A DNA stretch of 64,000 bases from Argopecten irradians. Lineage: Eukaryota; Mollusca; Bivalvia; Pectinida; Pectinidae. Positions 23,489 to 33,272 of this stretch are shown piece after piece. The stretch is from NCBI RefSeq assembly GCF_041381155.1, contig NC_091149.1, positions 15,764,609-15,828,608 of the forward strand, read 5' to 3'. Position numbers and translations under genes: made by a program. Positions within the stretch are counted from its first letter, which is position 1. Each line of letters starts with the position of its first letter. The notes under the pieces were generated by a model that did not search any database, was not told where the DNA came from, and was given only the letters and a program-made list of their open reading frames with translations.

Positions 23489-23987
23489 TGTAGTATAATA
23501 CATATAAATGATAAGAATTTTAGAGTTTGAAATTTGGACTAATATATAATTATCCACATATATCTTTCACGTACGGGGTATGTTACACTGTGTAGGTCAA
23601 GCACATGTGTTTCATATTTACAATAGTATATGTACGTGCATGTAAAGTCTAGTGGAAACCAACTTCTGTTAGGGTCATTGTATAACTACTAATTACCTAG
23701 CCATGTTATTAATTATGATACATGGTAAGTTCTAATGAGTAACCATGTTTCCCTATGTAATACAGCAACTACGTTGGGTCATCTGGTCCAGGTATTGGCT
23801 TTCATACCCAAATATTGACATATGTTATCCTGATGTACTGCTATATTAACTCGCCAATAATCTCTGTACAGAGTCGATTCCTAAGACTCCAATAAACGTA
23901 TCGTACCATTCACTGAATCTGCGTTGGAGTTCTACATCTATACACACCACAACAACCTACGAAACACACGAAGATAAAATCATCATA
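23489..23987 (+). repeat. 3' long terminal repeat
   Basis: 499 bp, matching the 5' LTR nearly base for base; followed by GCTT, the repeated target site. I see no clear polypurine tract immediately upstream. A partial copy of the LTR start (AAATGATAAGAATTTTAGA) lies about 80 bp before it. Confidence 0.85.
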
Positions 23988-23991
23988 GCTT

Positions 23992-24469
23992 ATAATAGCT
24001 TTTTAAATGCAGGTGATGATCTAGACATAATTATAATAATATACACACATGTGGATGAAGATTCAAGGCTTGTTAGCTTAACGTTATCAAGAGTTAAACT
24101 CATTCATATCACAATTGTGTTTTTTTTATCTTATCTTGAATGGAAAACTGAAATCAAATTTTGGTATTTAAGACGTAGCACATAGATATAACTGATGTAT
24201 CTGGCGCTATCACAGGGACGAGTATACCTTTTGTTAAAAACAGTTATGGGACAAACAATATATTCCTATCGATCTTAAATTTTGTCGCCTTTCCGATCAT
24301 GTTCAAGAGTAGACAGGTGCAACCTGATTAAAATATAAATACGTTGCTTCATAGAGGTATAAAAAGGATTGTGCATCAGGATATGAATTTTAACCAGATT
24401 AAGTGCAGGTCTTATGTCCAACAGGACCTTACTGAAGTTTTATGATAAAGACAAAAGGCCTAATTGAGA
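23992..24469. other. Intergenic, nothing recognised
   Basis: AT-rich sequence after the LTR element; no feature supported. Confidence 0.35.
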
Positions 24470-24642
24470 TAGTACTAACAGAGGACAAGAGTTCCTCAAT
24501 ATAGAAGAAGATAAAACGTGAATATATTACAGTCTCCCAAAACATACAGACATCCGCACATCGCAACACACTGAACACATGTGGGGCCGTCATTGAATGA
24601 CACGGACTGTTAATAACGGGACGTTAATCAAACCAAGCCAAA
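24470..24642 (+). mobile_element. Diverged SINE-A copy, first of an inverted pair
   Basis: Contains GAAGAAGATAAAACGTGAAT, TTACAGTCTCCCAAAACATA and a tail-like GACTGTTAATAACGGGACG. Its tail faces the opposite-strand copy at 24709-24983. Confidence 0.5.
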
Positions 24643-24708
24643 ATTCTCCATACTTCATATGGATTGATAATAATAGTTGCAATGACAAAACTGATATGAA
24701 CTATGTAT

Positions 24709-24983
24709 TTGTTTGTTTAGATTTTGATTAGATTAACGTCATTTTAACAGTCAGGGTCATGTAAGGAGGGTCTCCAATGTATGCGGTGTGCTGAATGTGT
24801 GAAGGGTGGGAGACTGCGGTAAATTCGTGTTGTGTCTTCTTGAATGATGGAACGCTTGCCCTTTTTATAGTGCTATATCACTGAAACAACGCCGAAGACT
24901 CCAGGCAACTCACCCCAACCAGTCACATTATACTGACAACGGGCGAACCAGTCGTCTCACTCCCTTTATGCCGAAGCTAAGCA
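24709..24983 (-). mobile_element. SINE-A copy, second of an inverted pair
   Basis: From the tail side: GATTAACGTCATTTTAACAG, ATGTATGCGGTGTGCTG, GGGAGACTGCGGTA, TATAGTGCTATATCACTGAA, CACATTATACTGACAACGGG and AACCAGTCGTC. The outer head is missing. Confidence 0.75.
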
Positions 24984-25080
24984 GGAACCACGACTTATAT
25001 TTAGGGTGTCAGTAACATGTTATTACTTAATCAAATGATAGATAAAAAGATAGCAGTAATATTTCAAACATGCGAAGTTA

Positions 25081-25301
25081 CATACAGTAAACCAACTTTC
25101 TTTCGTGTGCTATTTAATTTCGCGAATTTCGCGATCCAAATAAATTCATTAAACTTTAGCTCTGTCAATTAACATTTACATCAATGGTACATATATGAAT
25201 TTCCAGCCCATTTAAAACCCACGAATGTTAATCTTTGTGAACTTGTTTCATTATGAAAACCGCGATATAAGTGCCGCAAAAAAAAGTTAATTTGCAGTAT
25301 G
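25081..25301. mobile_element. TTTCGCG-type MITE
   Basis: Ends CATACAGTAAACCAACTTT and (as complement of the right end) CATACTGCAAATTAACTTT pair over about 19 bp with some mismatches. The interior has TTTCGCGAATTTCGCGAT and GAAAACCGCGATATAAG. Non-coding; superfamily unknown. Confidence 0.6.
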
Positions 25302-25920
25302 CTATCGGTATAGACAAGAAGGCCTGACTACAATGTGTCTGCTATAAGTACTTGGTTGCGTCGCATTTTAAAATGATTGTAAGATTGTAAACAGATAACC
25401 TGCACTGCGGAATTTTAATGTTATTTATAGACGTTGGGAAATCACAGTCACTGTATGGTATGCTATACGTGTAACTACACTATATAACGTTAAACCATAG
25501 TTTGGCATAAGTTTACATAAGGGACAAATATTTGTGTTTACAAATCTATATCAAAATAACTCTTTAAGAAATTTATACAAAATGTTAATGCTTGGATTGA
25601 TTTTCTAAGACTGCTTTTAAAAAATAGATATTACTAGTCACATTTGTTGATATTTTTCGATATATCATGGACACTATTAAAACCAAAATACAGAATAGCT
25701 GACAATTTGATGTGAATGATAAGAAATCATACATTATACATTTGTATGTCGATTTAAGGGAACAATTGGAAATTGGCCGTAATTATTTTCTTCTCTATAA
25801 ACTATTGCAGACGACAGATAAAAGAATGTATATAAACTTACCTGTGTCAACTTGCCGGTACCATTTTGTGATTACGGTCGAGTTTAGGAGGGTCCCGTTA
25901 CGTTATACTCGTATTAGAAG
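25302..25920. other. Upstream region of the plus-strand TRIM-like gene
   Basis: Contains no recognised element. The start codon context at 25921 (GAAGATGGCG) is favourable for initiation. An overlapping short frame from 25712 is not supported. Confidence 0.35.
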
Positions 25921-27690
25921 ATGGCGGAGGGTGATCATAACATTGTCGACGGAAGTTCTATGTTAAACTGTGATGGATGTGAATCAGAAGAGGACATCAA
26001 CTGGTACTGTGTAGATTGTAGGGAAAAACTCTGTGACAGGTGTAAAGCATATCATCTTAAAAACACTAAACTACAAAATGACAATATCGTACCGATTGGG
26101 GACGCTAGGGTACATGTTGAGGTCATCAACCAGAACGAGCATGACACATGTGCAAGACATGGGGGTAAGTCGCTCGATTTTTACTGTGAAACGTGCGAGG
26201 AACCTCTCTGTCAGGACTGTCTCTCTGAAAATCATCGCCTTCATCAATGGAATACAAAGGAACAGAGTTTAAAAACTTTAAAAACTGTCTTAAGTGATAT
26301 TACACAGATATTCAATGAAAAACTTGCCAAGTATCGCGATGTAGAAGAGAATGACAAAACAATGCATGATTTTATCATCAAACGGCTTGAAGATTGTAAG
26401 CAGAACATTACTGACTCAGCTAACATGATCTGTGAAGAAACTATGAATCTCAAGGACGAGTATTTGTATGAGATCAATTCGATAGAAGAGAGAGAAAAGT
26501 CGCGTTATCTTGCCAAACAAGAAAAATGCTCATCAGAAACAAAAGACCTGAAGATGTCAATTGAAGACATAGGTAAAGAGCTCAAACTTCACAATATATT
26601 CCATCTTCAAGTTTTGGTGAAAGAAATGAAAACAAAATCTTCAGATTACCGAACCCCAGAAGAATACAGAGTTTTGCCACCTTCGTTTGAAAAGATGTCA
26701 TTTCACAAACCGAAATTGGTAGCTCTATTTGGAATGTTGAAGACGCCAGAAGATGCCAACATTTTCAATGATTTGTCGTTGAATTTGAAAGTTACACATC
26801 TTCAGACCAATGTTGGGAGGAAGATAATCGCCATATGTCCTCTTGACGACGGGAAAACATGGCTCTCTTATAGTGATAATGGAGACGAGGCCGAAAAAAC
26901 CAACCACGCCAAGAACGATCGCAGACTTGTTCTTATCGATGAAAATCTTCGCGAAAAAGCGAAGTCATGTCAAATCGATCGGGAAGTTGTCAACATGGCT
27001 TTGTTCAAATCACATGAAGTCCTCATCACTTGTTTTATGGACACACGAATCCGTAAAATGTCACGTGATGGGAAGACGCTGTCACAATTTGCAGATTTGT
27101 CCCCACATTACGCTCGAAGTATCTGTGTTCAAGAAGGAAATAATGAAGTTATCGCCTGTGGAAATACTCCAAGTTCGTCGGGATTAGTTGAAAAGAGCAA
27201 GAATGTTGTTATGCGGTTGTCTGTCACAGGGCGCGTGCTTCAGGAGATACGATTGGATGAACACGACCCGGATGTGCTTCAGCTTCCTTACAGGGTTACT
27301 GCATTTTCAACTGGTGAGATAGTGGTTGTCGACAGGGCGCCAAATGATCATCGCATCGTTTGCATTGACAATAAGGGTAGATATATGTACACGTGGAGAG
27401 GAGAAGGGGTAGGCGATATTGACCCATTGGATGTCACCGCGCTAAGGCACAAAAAAGTCTCTCTCGTAGCGGATGAGTCGTACAACAAGATATACGCGCT
27501 GTCAAAGGATGGCTGCAGAGCAAAGGTGCTCCTTGACAAGAAGAGGCGAACAGTGGGACCACGTTGCATAGCAACAGACAATCGGGGGAGAGTATGGGTA
27601 GGATGTGATAAAGGCCTTATCATGATAGGGGAAATTTACACTCCAATACTCCGTACTGGTAGTAACAGAAGTGCCCACTATTCTGTATGA
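25921..27690 (+). CDS. RING-less TRIM-like protein (B-boxes, coiled coil, beta-propeller)
   Basis: An intronless 589-residue frame, paralogous to 15988-17652. Residues 17-57 are B-box1-like (CDGC..CVDC..CDRC..H), residues 77-110 B-box2 (CARH..CETC..CQDC..HRLH). About 115-230 is a Glu/Lys-rich helical region, probably a coiled coil. About 280-575 carries beta-propeller-type repeats (YTWRGEGVGDIDPLDV, GPRCIATDNRGRVWVGCD). It ends with a short non-repeat tail (TPILRTGSNRSAHYSV) that the paralogue lacks. Like its partner it lacks a RING, so a scaffold or substrate-binding role is more likely than direct ubiquitin ligation; this is family inference. It points away from its paralogue, with 8.3 kb and an LTR element between them. 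Confidence 0.85.
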   Translation: MAEGDHNIVDGSSMLNCDGCESEEDINWYCVDCREKLCDRCKAYHLKNTKLQNDNIVPIGDARVHVEVINQNEHDTCARHGGKSLDFYCETCEEPLCQDCLSENHRLHQWNTKEQSLKTLKTVLSDITQIFNEKLAKYRDVEENDKTMHDFIIKRLEDCKQNITDSANMICEETMNLKDEYLYEINSIEEREKSRYLAKQEKCSSETKDLKMSIEDIGKELKLHNIFHLQVLVKEMKTKSSDYRTPEEYRVLPPSFEKMSFHKPKLVALFGMLKTPEDANIFNDLSLNLKVTHLQTNVGRKIIAICPLDDGKTWLSYSDNGDEAEKTNHAKNDRRLVLIDENLREKAKSCQIDREVVNMALFKSHEVLITCFMDTRIRKMSRDGKTLSQFADLSPHYARSICVQEGNNEVIACGNTPSSSGLVEKSKNVVMRLSVTGRVLQEIRLDEHDPDVLQLPYRVTAFSTGEIVVVDRAPNDHRIVCIDNKGRYMYTWRGEGVGDIDPLDVTALRHKKVSLVADESYNKIYALSKDGCRAKVLLDKKRRTVGPRCIATDNRGRVWVGCDKGLIMIGEIYTPILRTGSNRSAHYSV

Positions 27691-27769
27691 ATGTTTGCCT
27701 TAATATTGGGAATCGTGAAATACCGAACGACAATTTTATTGACGGCTTTACTTCAGCAAACAAATTGGA

Positions 27770-27868
27770 TCATGAGCAGTCAGAGTCATGTAAGGACGAC
27801 CTTCCATGTGTGCAGCGTGTTTCAATGTGTGAATGTCAGTATATTTGGGGAGGCTGTGGTGTATATCA
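27770..27868 (-). mobile_element. SINE-A tail fragment in the 3' flank
   Basis: GCAGTCAGAGTCATGTAAGG, CCATGTGTGCAGCGTG and GGGGAGGCTGTGGT match the tail module. It lies 80 bp after the TRIM-like stop, probably in the 3' UTR. Confidence 0.55.
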
Positions 27869-28275
27869 TGTAATCGAAAACAAGGATGGGTCTGAAAGAT
27901 TGCTCAAAGACAATCCGGATTTAACTTCATATTTGATCTCAAATTGATCTCAATTACTCAATATTGTGAATCCCACATACTGTACACCAGCTGATTAGCA
28001 TGAGATTAAAATTCGCGGATTTTGCGACCAATTAGAAATCTCACAAAATAACTGTCACGAAAATGTTTCAATCTCAAGTATAGAATAATTATAGCTTTAA
28101 ATCGTGGAATTCAATCGCCCTGTCAAACCGTCGTTAGATATTCAAACATGAAATAATTTGTTTTCAGCATGAAAATATATACATGTAATGGTTTTGTCAT
28201 CCTTTACTACATCTGCTCCTTAAATTTTTGGTGCCAAATTAACTTTACAAAATTATTAATTAGATAGGGCCTAGG
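27869..28275. other. Intergenic with a TTTCGCG-type remnant
   Basis: ATTCGCGGATTTTGCGACC and CACGAAAATGTTTC around 28010-28070 resemble the 25081-25301 family. Otherwise nothing. Confidence 0.35.
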
Positions 28276-28456
28276 TGTTCGAACATTCCTTAAATTTAGT
28301 GAATCCCATAACTTAAAATTCTCCATAGGAAAGCATTACAGATTTTAAGGAAGGTTCCTTAGCTTAAGATATTTTTCTTAACTTTTAAAATGCATTTCTA
28401 TGGAGAATATTAAGTTAAGGAAATTCTTAAAGTTAAGGAATATTCATGAAACTGGG
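28276..28456. mobile_element. Palindromic MITE-P, uninterrupted copy
   Basis: The arms are complementary: AACTTAAAATTCTCCATAGG..GCATTACAGA on the left and AATGCATTTCTATGGAGAAT..TTAAGTTAAGG on the right. Ends ACATTCCTTAAA and AAGGAATATTCATGAAACTG. This copy and the next serve as the empty-site reference for the split copy at 3818-4353. Confidence 0.7.
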
Positions 28457-28506
28457 ACCTGAAGTCAGCATTGTATACACATGGACAGTGGACACACATT
28501 AATCAA

Positions 28507-28672
28507 CATTCCTTAACTTTAAAAATTCTTAACTTAAAATTCTCCATAGGAAAGCATTACAGAAGTTTAGGATAGCTCCTCATTTAAGATATTCCTCTTA
28601 ACTTCTATAATGTTTTCCTAAGAATAATTTAAGTCATGGCAGTCTTTCAATTAAGAAACTGGGTCCTAGGCC
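28507..28672. mobile_element. Palindromic MITE-P, second copy
   Basis: Contains TTAACTTAAAATTCTCCATA, GGAAAGCATTACAGAAG, then TCTTAACTTCTATAATGTTT. It is more diverged in the right arm. It lies about 50 bp from the preceding copy in the same orientation. Confidence 0.65.
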
Positions 28673-29314
28673 TGTTATGCTGTGCAGTATGTTCTAAAAA
28701 CCAAATCTTTGACATTTTTATAGATCTCAGAGCGTTAACATGCCATACAAATGTACCAACGTATAACACTCGTCATGTTTATAAAACGATGCAATGGTAA
28801 AAATAATTGTTTGTCTTTTTTTAGCAAAGAACTAATAATGTTAATTTCCATAACTTATATCTTAGTAATCTGTAATATCTCTGCAAATGCCAACCAATCA
28901 CGATACTCCAAGGGTTACTATCACTGACGTTATATCCTCCTCAGCACTAGACTATTTCGAAAGAAAATGTGGTTAAATGTGTTGCTTTGAAGTTGGGCGT
29001 CACTCTCTCTCACTGTATGGTAACGGGATCCGGTTCCGGTTGTTTGGTATCTACTTCCGGAAAAATCGTACCCGAAAAAATGAGTGGTACGTGCTAAATC
29101 GCATCAAAAACTCAATATTAATAATAATTAGAACAGTGAAAGCTTAAAAAAATTACTACGTCCAACAATTGTATGTGAAAATGAGTTTAAAGTCTCCTTT
29201 TTTGCATTCAAACATGTTACCTGGATCGTATTTCAATACAAAACTGAGAAAATGTGCCGTAACTGTGCGATAATTTTGACATGCTATTTTTTCATCATTA
29301 ATTTATTAAATACT
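28673..29314. other. Intergenic, nothing recognised
   Basis: No gene or repeat identified before the next repeat unit. Confidence 0.35.
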
Positions 29315-30276
29315 ATAAGGTTTGGTGAATAAAGCTGTAAAAATCATTCAAATGGCTTCTGATGACTTATAAACGTGTGTTATAACACAGAAATTTTGTA
29401 CTGTAAAATTGTTGTTTTTACGCCTTAAATATTTTTAAATGAAAACATACCTGCAGAAGTCACTTTACAATTACTAAAAACATTGTAAAAATGTATAATG
29501 AAATTGTTTGTTTGTTTGATTAATTAACGTCCTATTAACAGCTATGGTCATGTAACGACGGCCTCCCATGTATGCAGTGTGCTGCATGTATGTTGTGCGA
29601 GGTGCGTGTTTTGGGAGACTGCGGTATATTAATGTTGTGTCTTCTTGTATAGTGGAACTGTTGCCCTTTTTATAGTGCTATATCACTGAAGCACCCCACC
29701 CGGTCACATTATACTGACAACGGGGGAACCAGTCGTCCTACTCCCTGTATGCTGAGCGCCAAGCAGAAGCAGCAGAAACTACCACTTTTATAGACTTTGG
29801 TGTGTCTCGGCCAGGGGACAAAACCCAGAGCCTTCCTCACAGGGGCGAACGCTCTACTCAAGGCCAAAAGTGAGGCGGTGCCAAGGGAGGCATTAGGAAA
29901 GATAAAGTCAGTTAGGAAGAAGAGAAAAGATAAGATCCTAAATTTAGTCGCCTTTTACGATCATGCAATAGGGGCAGCAGGTACAATTCTAACGCCCTAC
30001 CTGCAGTGCAGAATGAAATTGTAGACCACAATTTGGCTTTATGGTCTCACCGTATGTTCTCATTTCACTTCACTATTGATGTAGATAAATGATTTTTGGC
30101 AGTACAGCCAAAAATCATTTTCAGCTCTTATTTGTACGTGTAAAATTAAAACCTATGCATTGAGAGCAATGTAATTTTCAAAAAAGTAGATAATTTTTGG
30201 TGCTGAATAACATATTAAAAGCTCATCTTGATTCGTGAGTATGAAAAATACGGCACATATAACTTTAAGATAGATG
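29315..30276. repeat. Unclassified repeat U, interrupted by a SINE
   Basis: Flanks of the SINE at 29507-30011 belong to one unit that recurs inverted at 48945-49425. Shared words include TTATAAACGTGTGTTATA (diverged in the other copy), the palindrome-bearing AATGATTTTTGGCAGTAC and AATACGGCACATATAACTTT. No coding content; family unknown. Confidence 0.65.
29507..30011 (-). mobile_element. SINE-A, full-length reference copy
   Basis: 505 bp flanked by AATGAAATTG at 29497-29506 and 30012-30021. In its own orientation (minus) it starts with the CTGCAGGTAGGGCGTTAG block, then has a tRNA-like part (TGAGTAGAGCGTTCGCCC as an A-box region; GGGTTTTGTCCCC in the B-box place). A middle part follows (GTCAGTATAATGTGACCGGG, GATATAGCACTATAAAAAGG), then the tail module with a (CAAA)n end. 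An Asn/Lys-rich open frame on the plus strand (29797-30024) is a by-product. Confidence 0.85.
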
Positions 30277-33086
30277 TTGAATGAAGAATTAGGATAGAAC
30301 AAAAACTATCTACCACTTCAAAGTTATCATAAATACATCCTCTGTGCCATTATCTATGATGTTTAGCGAGTATGTTATGACTATAGTGTACGCACTAAAT
30401 TCCGGTTTGGTACATCCATTAGTAGGCCGGAGATTGGCCAGATTTTTCTACTGAACTGCCTCCACTTTAACTATGGGATAGTCCAGAGATACATAGTACC
30501 CCCTGGAGTGTCGACGATGATTTAATACAGAACTGAACTGATATAAAGATAATGTATTCAACCCAAATGGGCACCCAGGGCTTTTAAAAAAATAAGAATG
30601 AAAAAGACGAAAATATTGCAAACATATGCAGTTTTGATAGTTTTGGTCTTTGTGTTGAGGCAAATGAAAGATCTCTAAATTGGGGAGAAGCGCTTATTCG
30701 GTCGCATACGGTAGTATATATACAACAAATGACAATTCTATGCAGTGTCATCTTTTTATTACTACCTTACATTGCACTCAGATTGGTAATCACCATATTA
30801 TTTGTTTGTTGTAAAACAGATAGTTGTTGCTATCATACAAGAAATTAATCTGAAGAGTATTTCATATTACGTTTGGAGTACTTCTGTGGAATTAATCCAA
30901 ATTGATGTTCTACTTCTAATGAGAAAATCAGGTTTTCAGAAAATTTGAATTATTTCAAAGAATAGTTTATTCCAAGAATTATCAAGAAATAACATCGAGT
31001 ACAAAATATAGGCCGAACAGTTATTGATATTCTACATATACATGGTATGATTTGATGTAACAAAACAAAATCAGCATGGGGTTTTGGCATCAAGATAATT
31101 ATGAATTGTTTTGTCTTTCCGTTTGTATTATGTACATGTACAATGTTATCTAGTTTCATGTTAAGAGCTATTCCATTAAACATCTACTAGTCCTCAGGAC
31201 TTCAAAAATCTATCATTTCAGATCGTAATTGGATTCCCTTTCTACTGTTCTAATACAGTAAATAAGTTGTAAGGATAGTGCATCTTGAACACAATCTCTA
31301 GTCCTTGGATAAGGTAGGTATATATTTATCACTGGAATCAGCATGATGGAAAGCATACAATATAAATTTGAGAATATCACAACATACTTAACAAATTCTG
31401 ATTATGAACTGTTACAGTACTACTGAGTAGTACATGTACTGTCTACATCTTGCTCATTACTTTCAATGCATAGCGACTGCGTAGTTTATGCTTGAAAAGT
31501 TTTTAATTTGAGTTTTCTACCTTTGTAGTTTGCATAAAAATACAGAACTATTCAATTATTGCCTCAAAAGTCGTAGAAGCAACATTTGTCAGTTTGTATT
31601 TATTTCTGTGATGTTTCAAATTCAGACAATTATTCTGAAATGTCATATGAAGAAATTCACACAAGCAATGTTGTGTCTTTTGAAAGGTTTCCACTTTTCT
31701 TATTATTTTGCTTTTTAACATTCAATCAGCTCCAAAATCTCATATTAATCAAGAACTGTTGAAGACTCGAAGCATCTCTTTATATTTTTACAAAGGACGG
31801 TGATACAAGCAAATCTAAGGTAAATAATATGTGTAGTTAAAAATCTGTACCAGCAAGATGGAGAAACTGAAATAGCTTCATCATAAATTGATATGACCAC
31901 AGAATATTATAACTTAATCGAGAATGTTATTGATATAAATATGCACGACTCTCTCAGCAAACACACAAATCTGATATTATGAAATTTAATAGTATTGTAC
32001 AATTTTTTTGTCAGCGCTCAATTCATTCTCCACATACGAGAACCGTACAATAACTCACTCAATCACTCTACGTATAATATACATGTCTCAGAAAATCCTT
32101 CACATATCGTAAATCCCGAGCAAAATATTTACAGCAGTTGTGATGTATACATACATACAAAGGAAAGAATTAGGGCTCTTTATATACTGGATGTAAATAT
32201 TCAACCCACCCATACTAGGCTGTATCTCTATTTTGTAAGAATGTGATAATTTTCGACATTGTGTCCGTGTCTTTTCAATGCATTTCCGTCATTACTATTT
32301 ATTAAAAAAAAAAAATTATTTCAAACACACAAATTCAAGTAGTAACCATATAGTAAGCCAAGAATACAGTTACAATATTAAACATTATGTATGAATCTTC
32401 AATTACAAATTATTAATAATGTACACTGCAAACTTCAGCTCAATGAGAGTTATTTCATTTGGAAAAAAATCTAAACCCACAAATAATGAATTTTTGAGAA
32501 TATGTAAAACACTAAATTTTGAAAAGATGAAATGATCCAACAAAATACAGATACTGCCCTGTATAAAAATCTCAGTTATATAATACTTCTATAAATACAA
32601 TGTTGCTAGACTTTCTTACAGCACTTCTATCCCCTTTCAAACACACTTTCTATTTCAAACATCCTTTTGAGTGATATTAAGTTTAATTTTTCTACTTAAA
32701 TTCAAAAATTAGGTTTTAATTATAATTATTTTGCTATAAATTTATAAAACGTAATGTTATACCTTTGATATTCAAATTCCATCATAGAACGTGAAATTGT
32801 TTTTTGTATGATGACCGACACTTTTGTCTTGTTTGTACTTAACAAAGTTTATAGCCAGAAACAGGAAATCAATCATGTATATCAATATTTACCCCACAAA
32901 TCAGATATCTTTCAAACAAAGTCATACGTAACATCACAGTATCTGTTCAAGTTGAATAATGTGTATTATACTATTATGATACACTTGTATACTGTAAATA
33001 CATTTATCATAGCTATATTGGTTTTTGATAGAAAATCACCCAAGTTATCCAGGCTGTTATGATAAAACATTACTGATTCCATTTTT
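30277..33086. other. Intergenic region or long 3' UTR, nothing recognised
   Basis: AT-rich, with several TTTATT words (AATAAA on the minus strand). No gene, tRNA or repeat family that I can support in 2.8 kb. Part may be 3' UTR of the GRASP gene. Confidence 0.35.
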
Positions 33087-33092
33087 TTTATT
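33087..33092 (-). promoter_or_regulatory. Candidate polyadenylation signal of the GRASP gene
   Basis: AATAAA on the minus strand, about 180 bp after the stop codon. Position fits; usage is not shown by sequence alone. Confidence 0.35.
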
Positions 33093-33272
33093 AGTTAAAT
33101 ACTTTCTATCCATTTTGCAGTTTGAAAATGCCAAAATAAATATATTTACAGTATATTCCAACCAATACATTAATACACAATTCACACACATTCCTCCATT
33201 ACATATAGGCTCCCTCAAAAAAAAAAATATATTAAACAAAAAAAGAATTCATTAGATTATATTAAAGCACTA

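Larger units (their letters stand above)
19636..23987 (+). mobile_element. LTR retrotransposon, young, non-autonomous (fossil)
   Basis: 4352 bp: 5' LTR 19636-20134, internal part 20135-23488, 3' LTR 23489-23987. Both LTRs are 499 bp and almost identical, implying a recent insertion. A 4-bp duplication GCTT lies at 19632-19635 and 23988-23991. A primer-binding-like site TTGGCGCCGTG starts directly after the 5' LTR, as in Ty3-type and BEL-type elements; I cannot choose between these. The internal 3.35 kb is AT-rich with no recognisable gag, protease, reverse transcriptase or integrase. It is therefore broken or non-autonomous as a whole and would depend on another element. It also contains a short tandem repeat (22715-22945). 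The orientation follows from the binding site. Confidence 0.8.

Noticed and set aside
13659-30024. A conserved Lys-rich peptide shared by frames at 13659-13991 and 29797-30024
   Set aside because: The shared part is the outer block of SINE-A read on the opposite strand; conservation reflects the repeat, not a protein gene.
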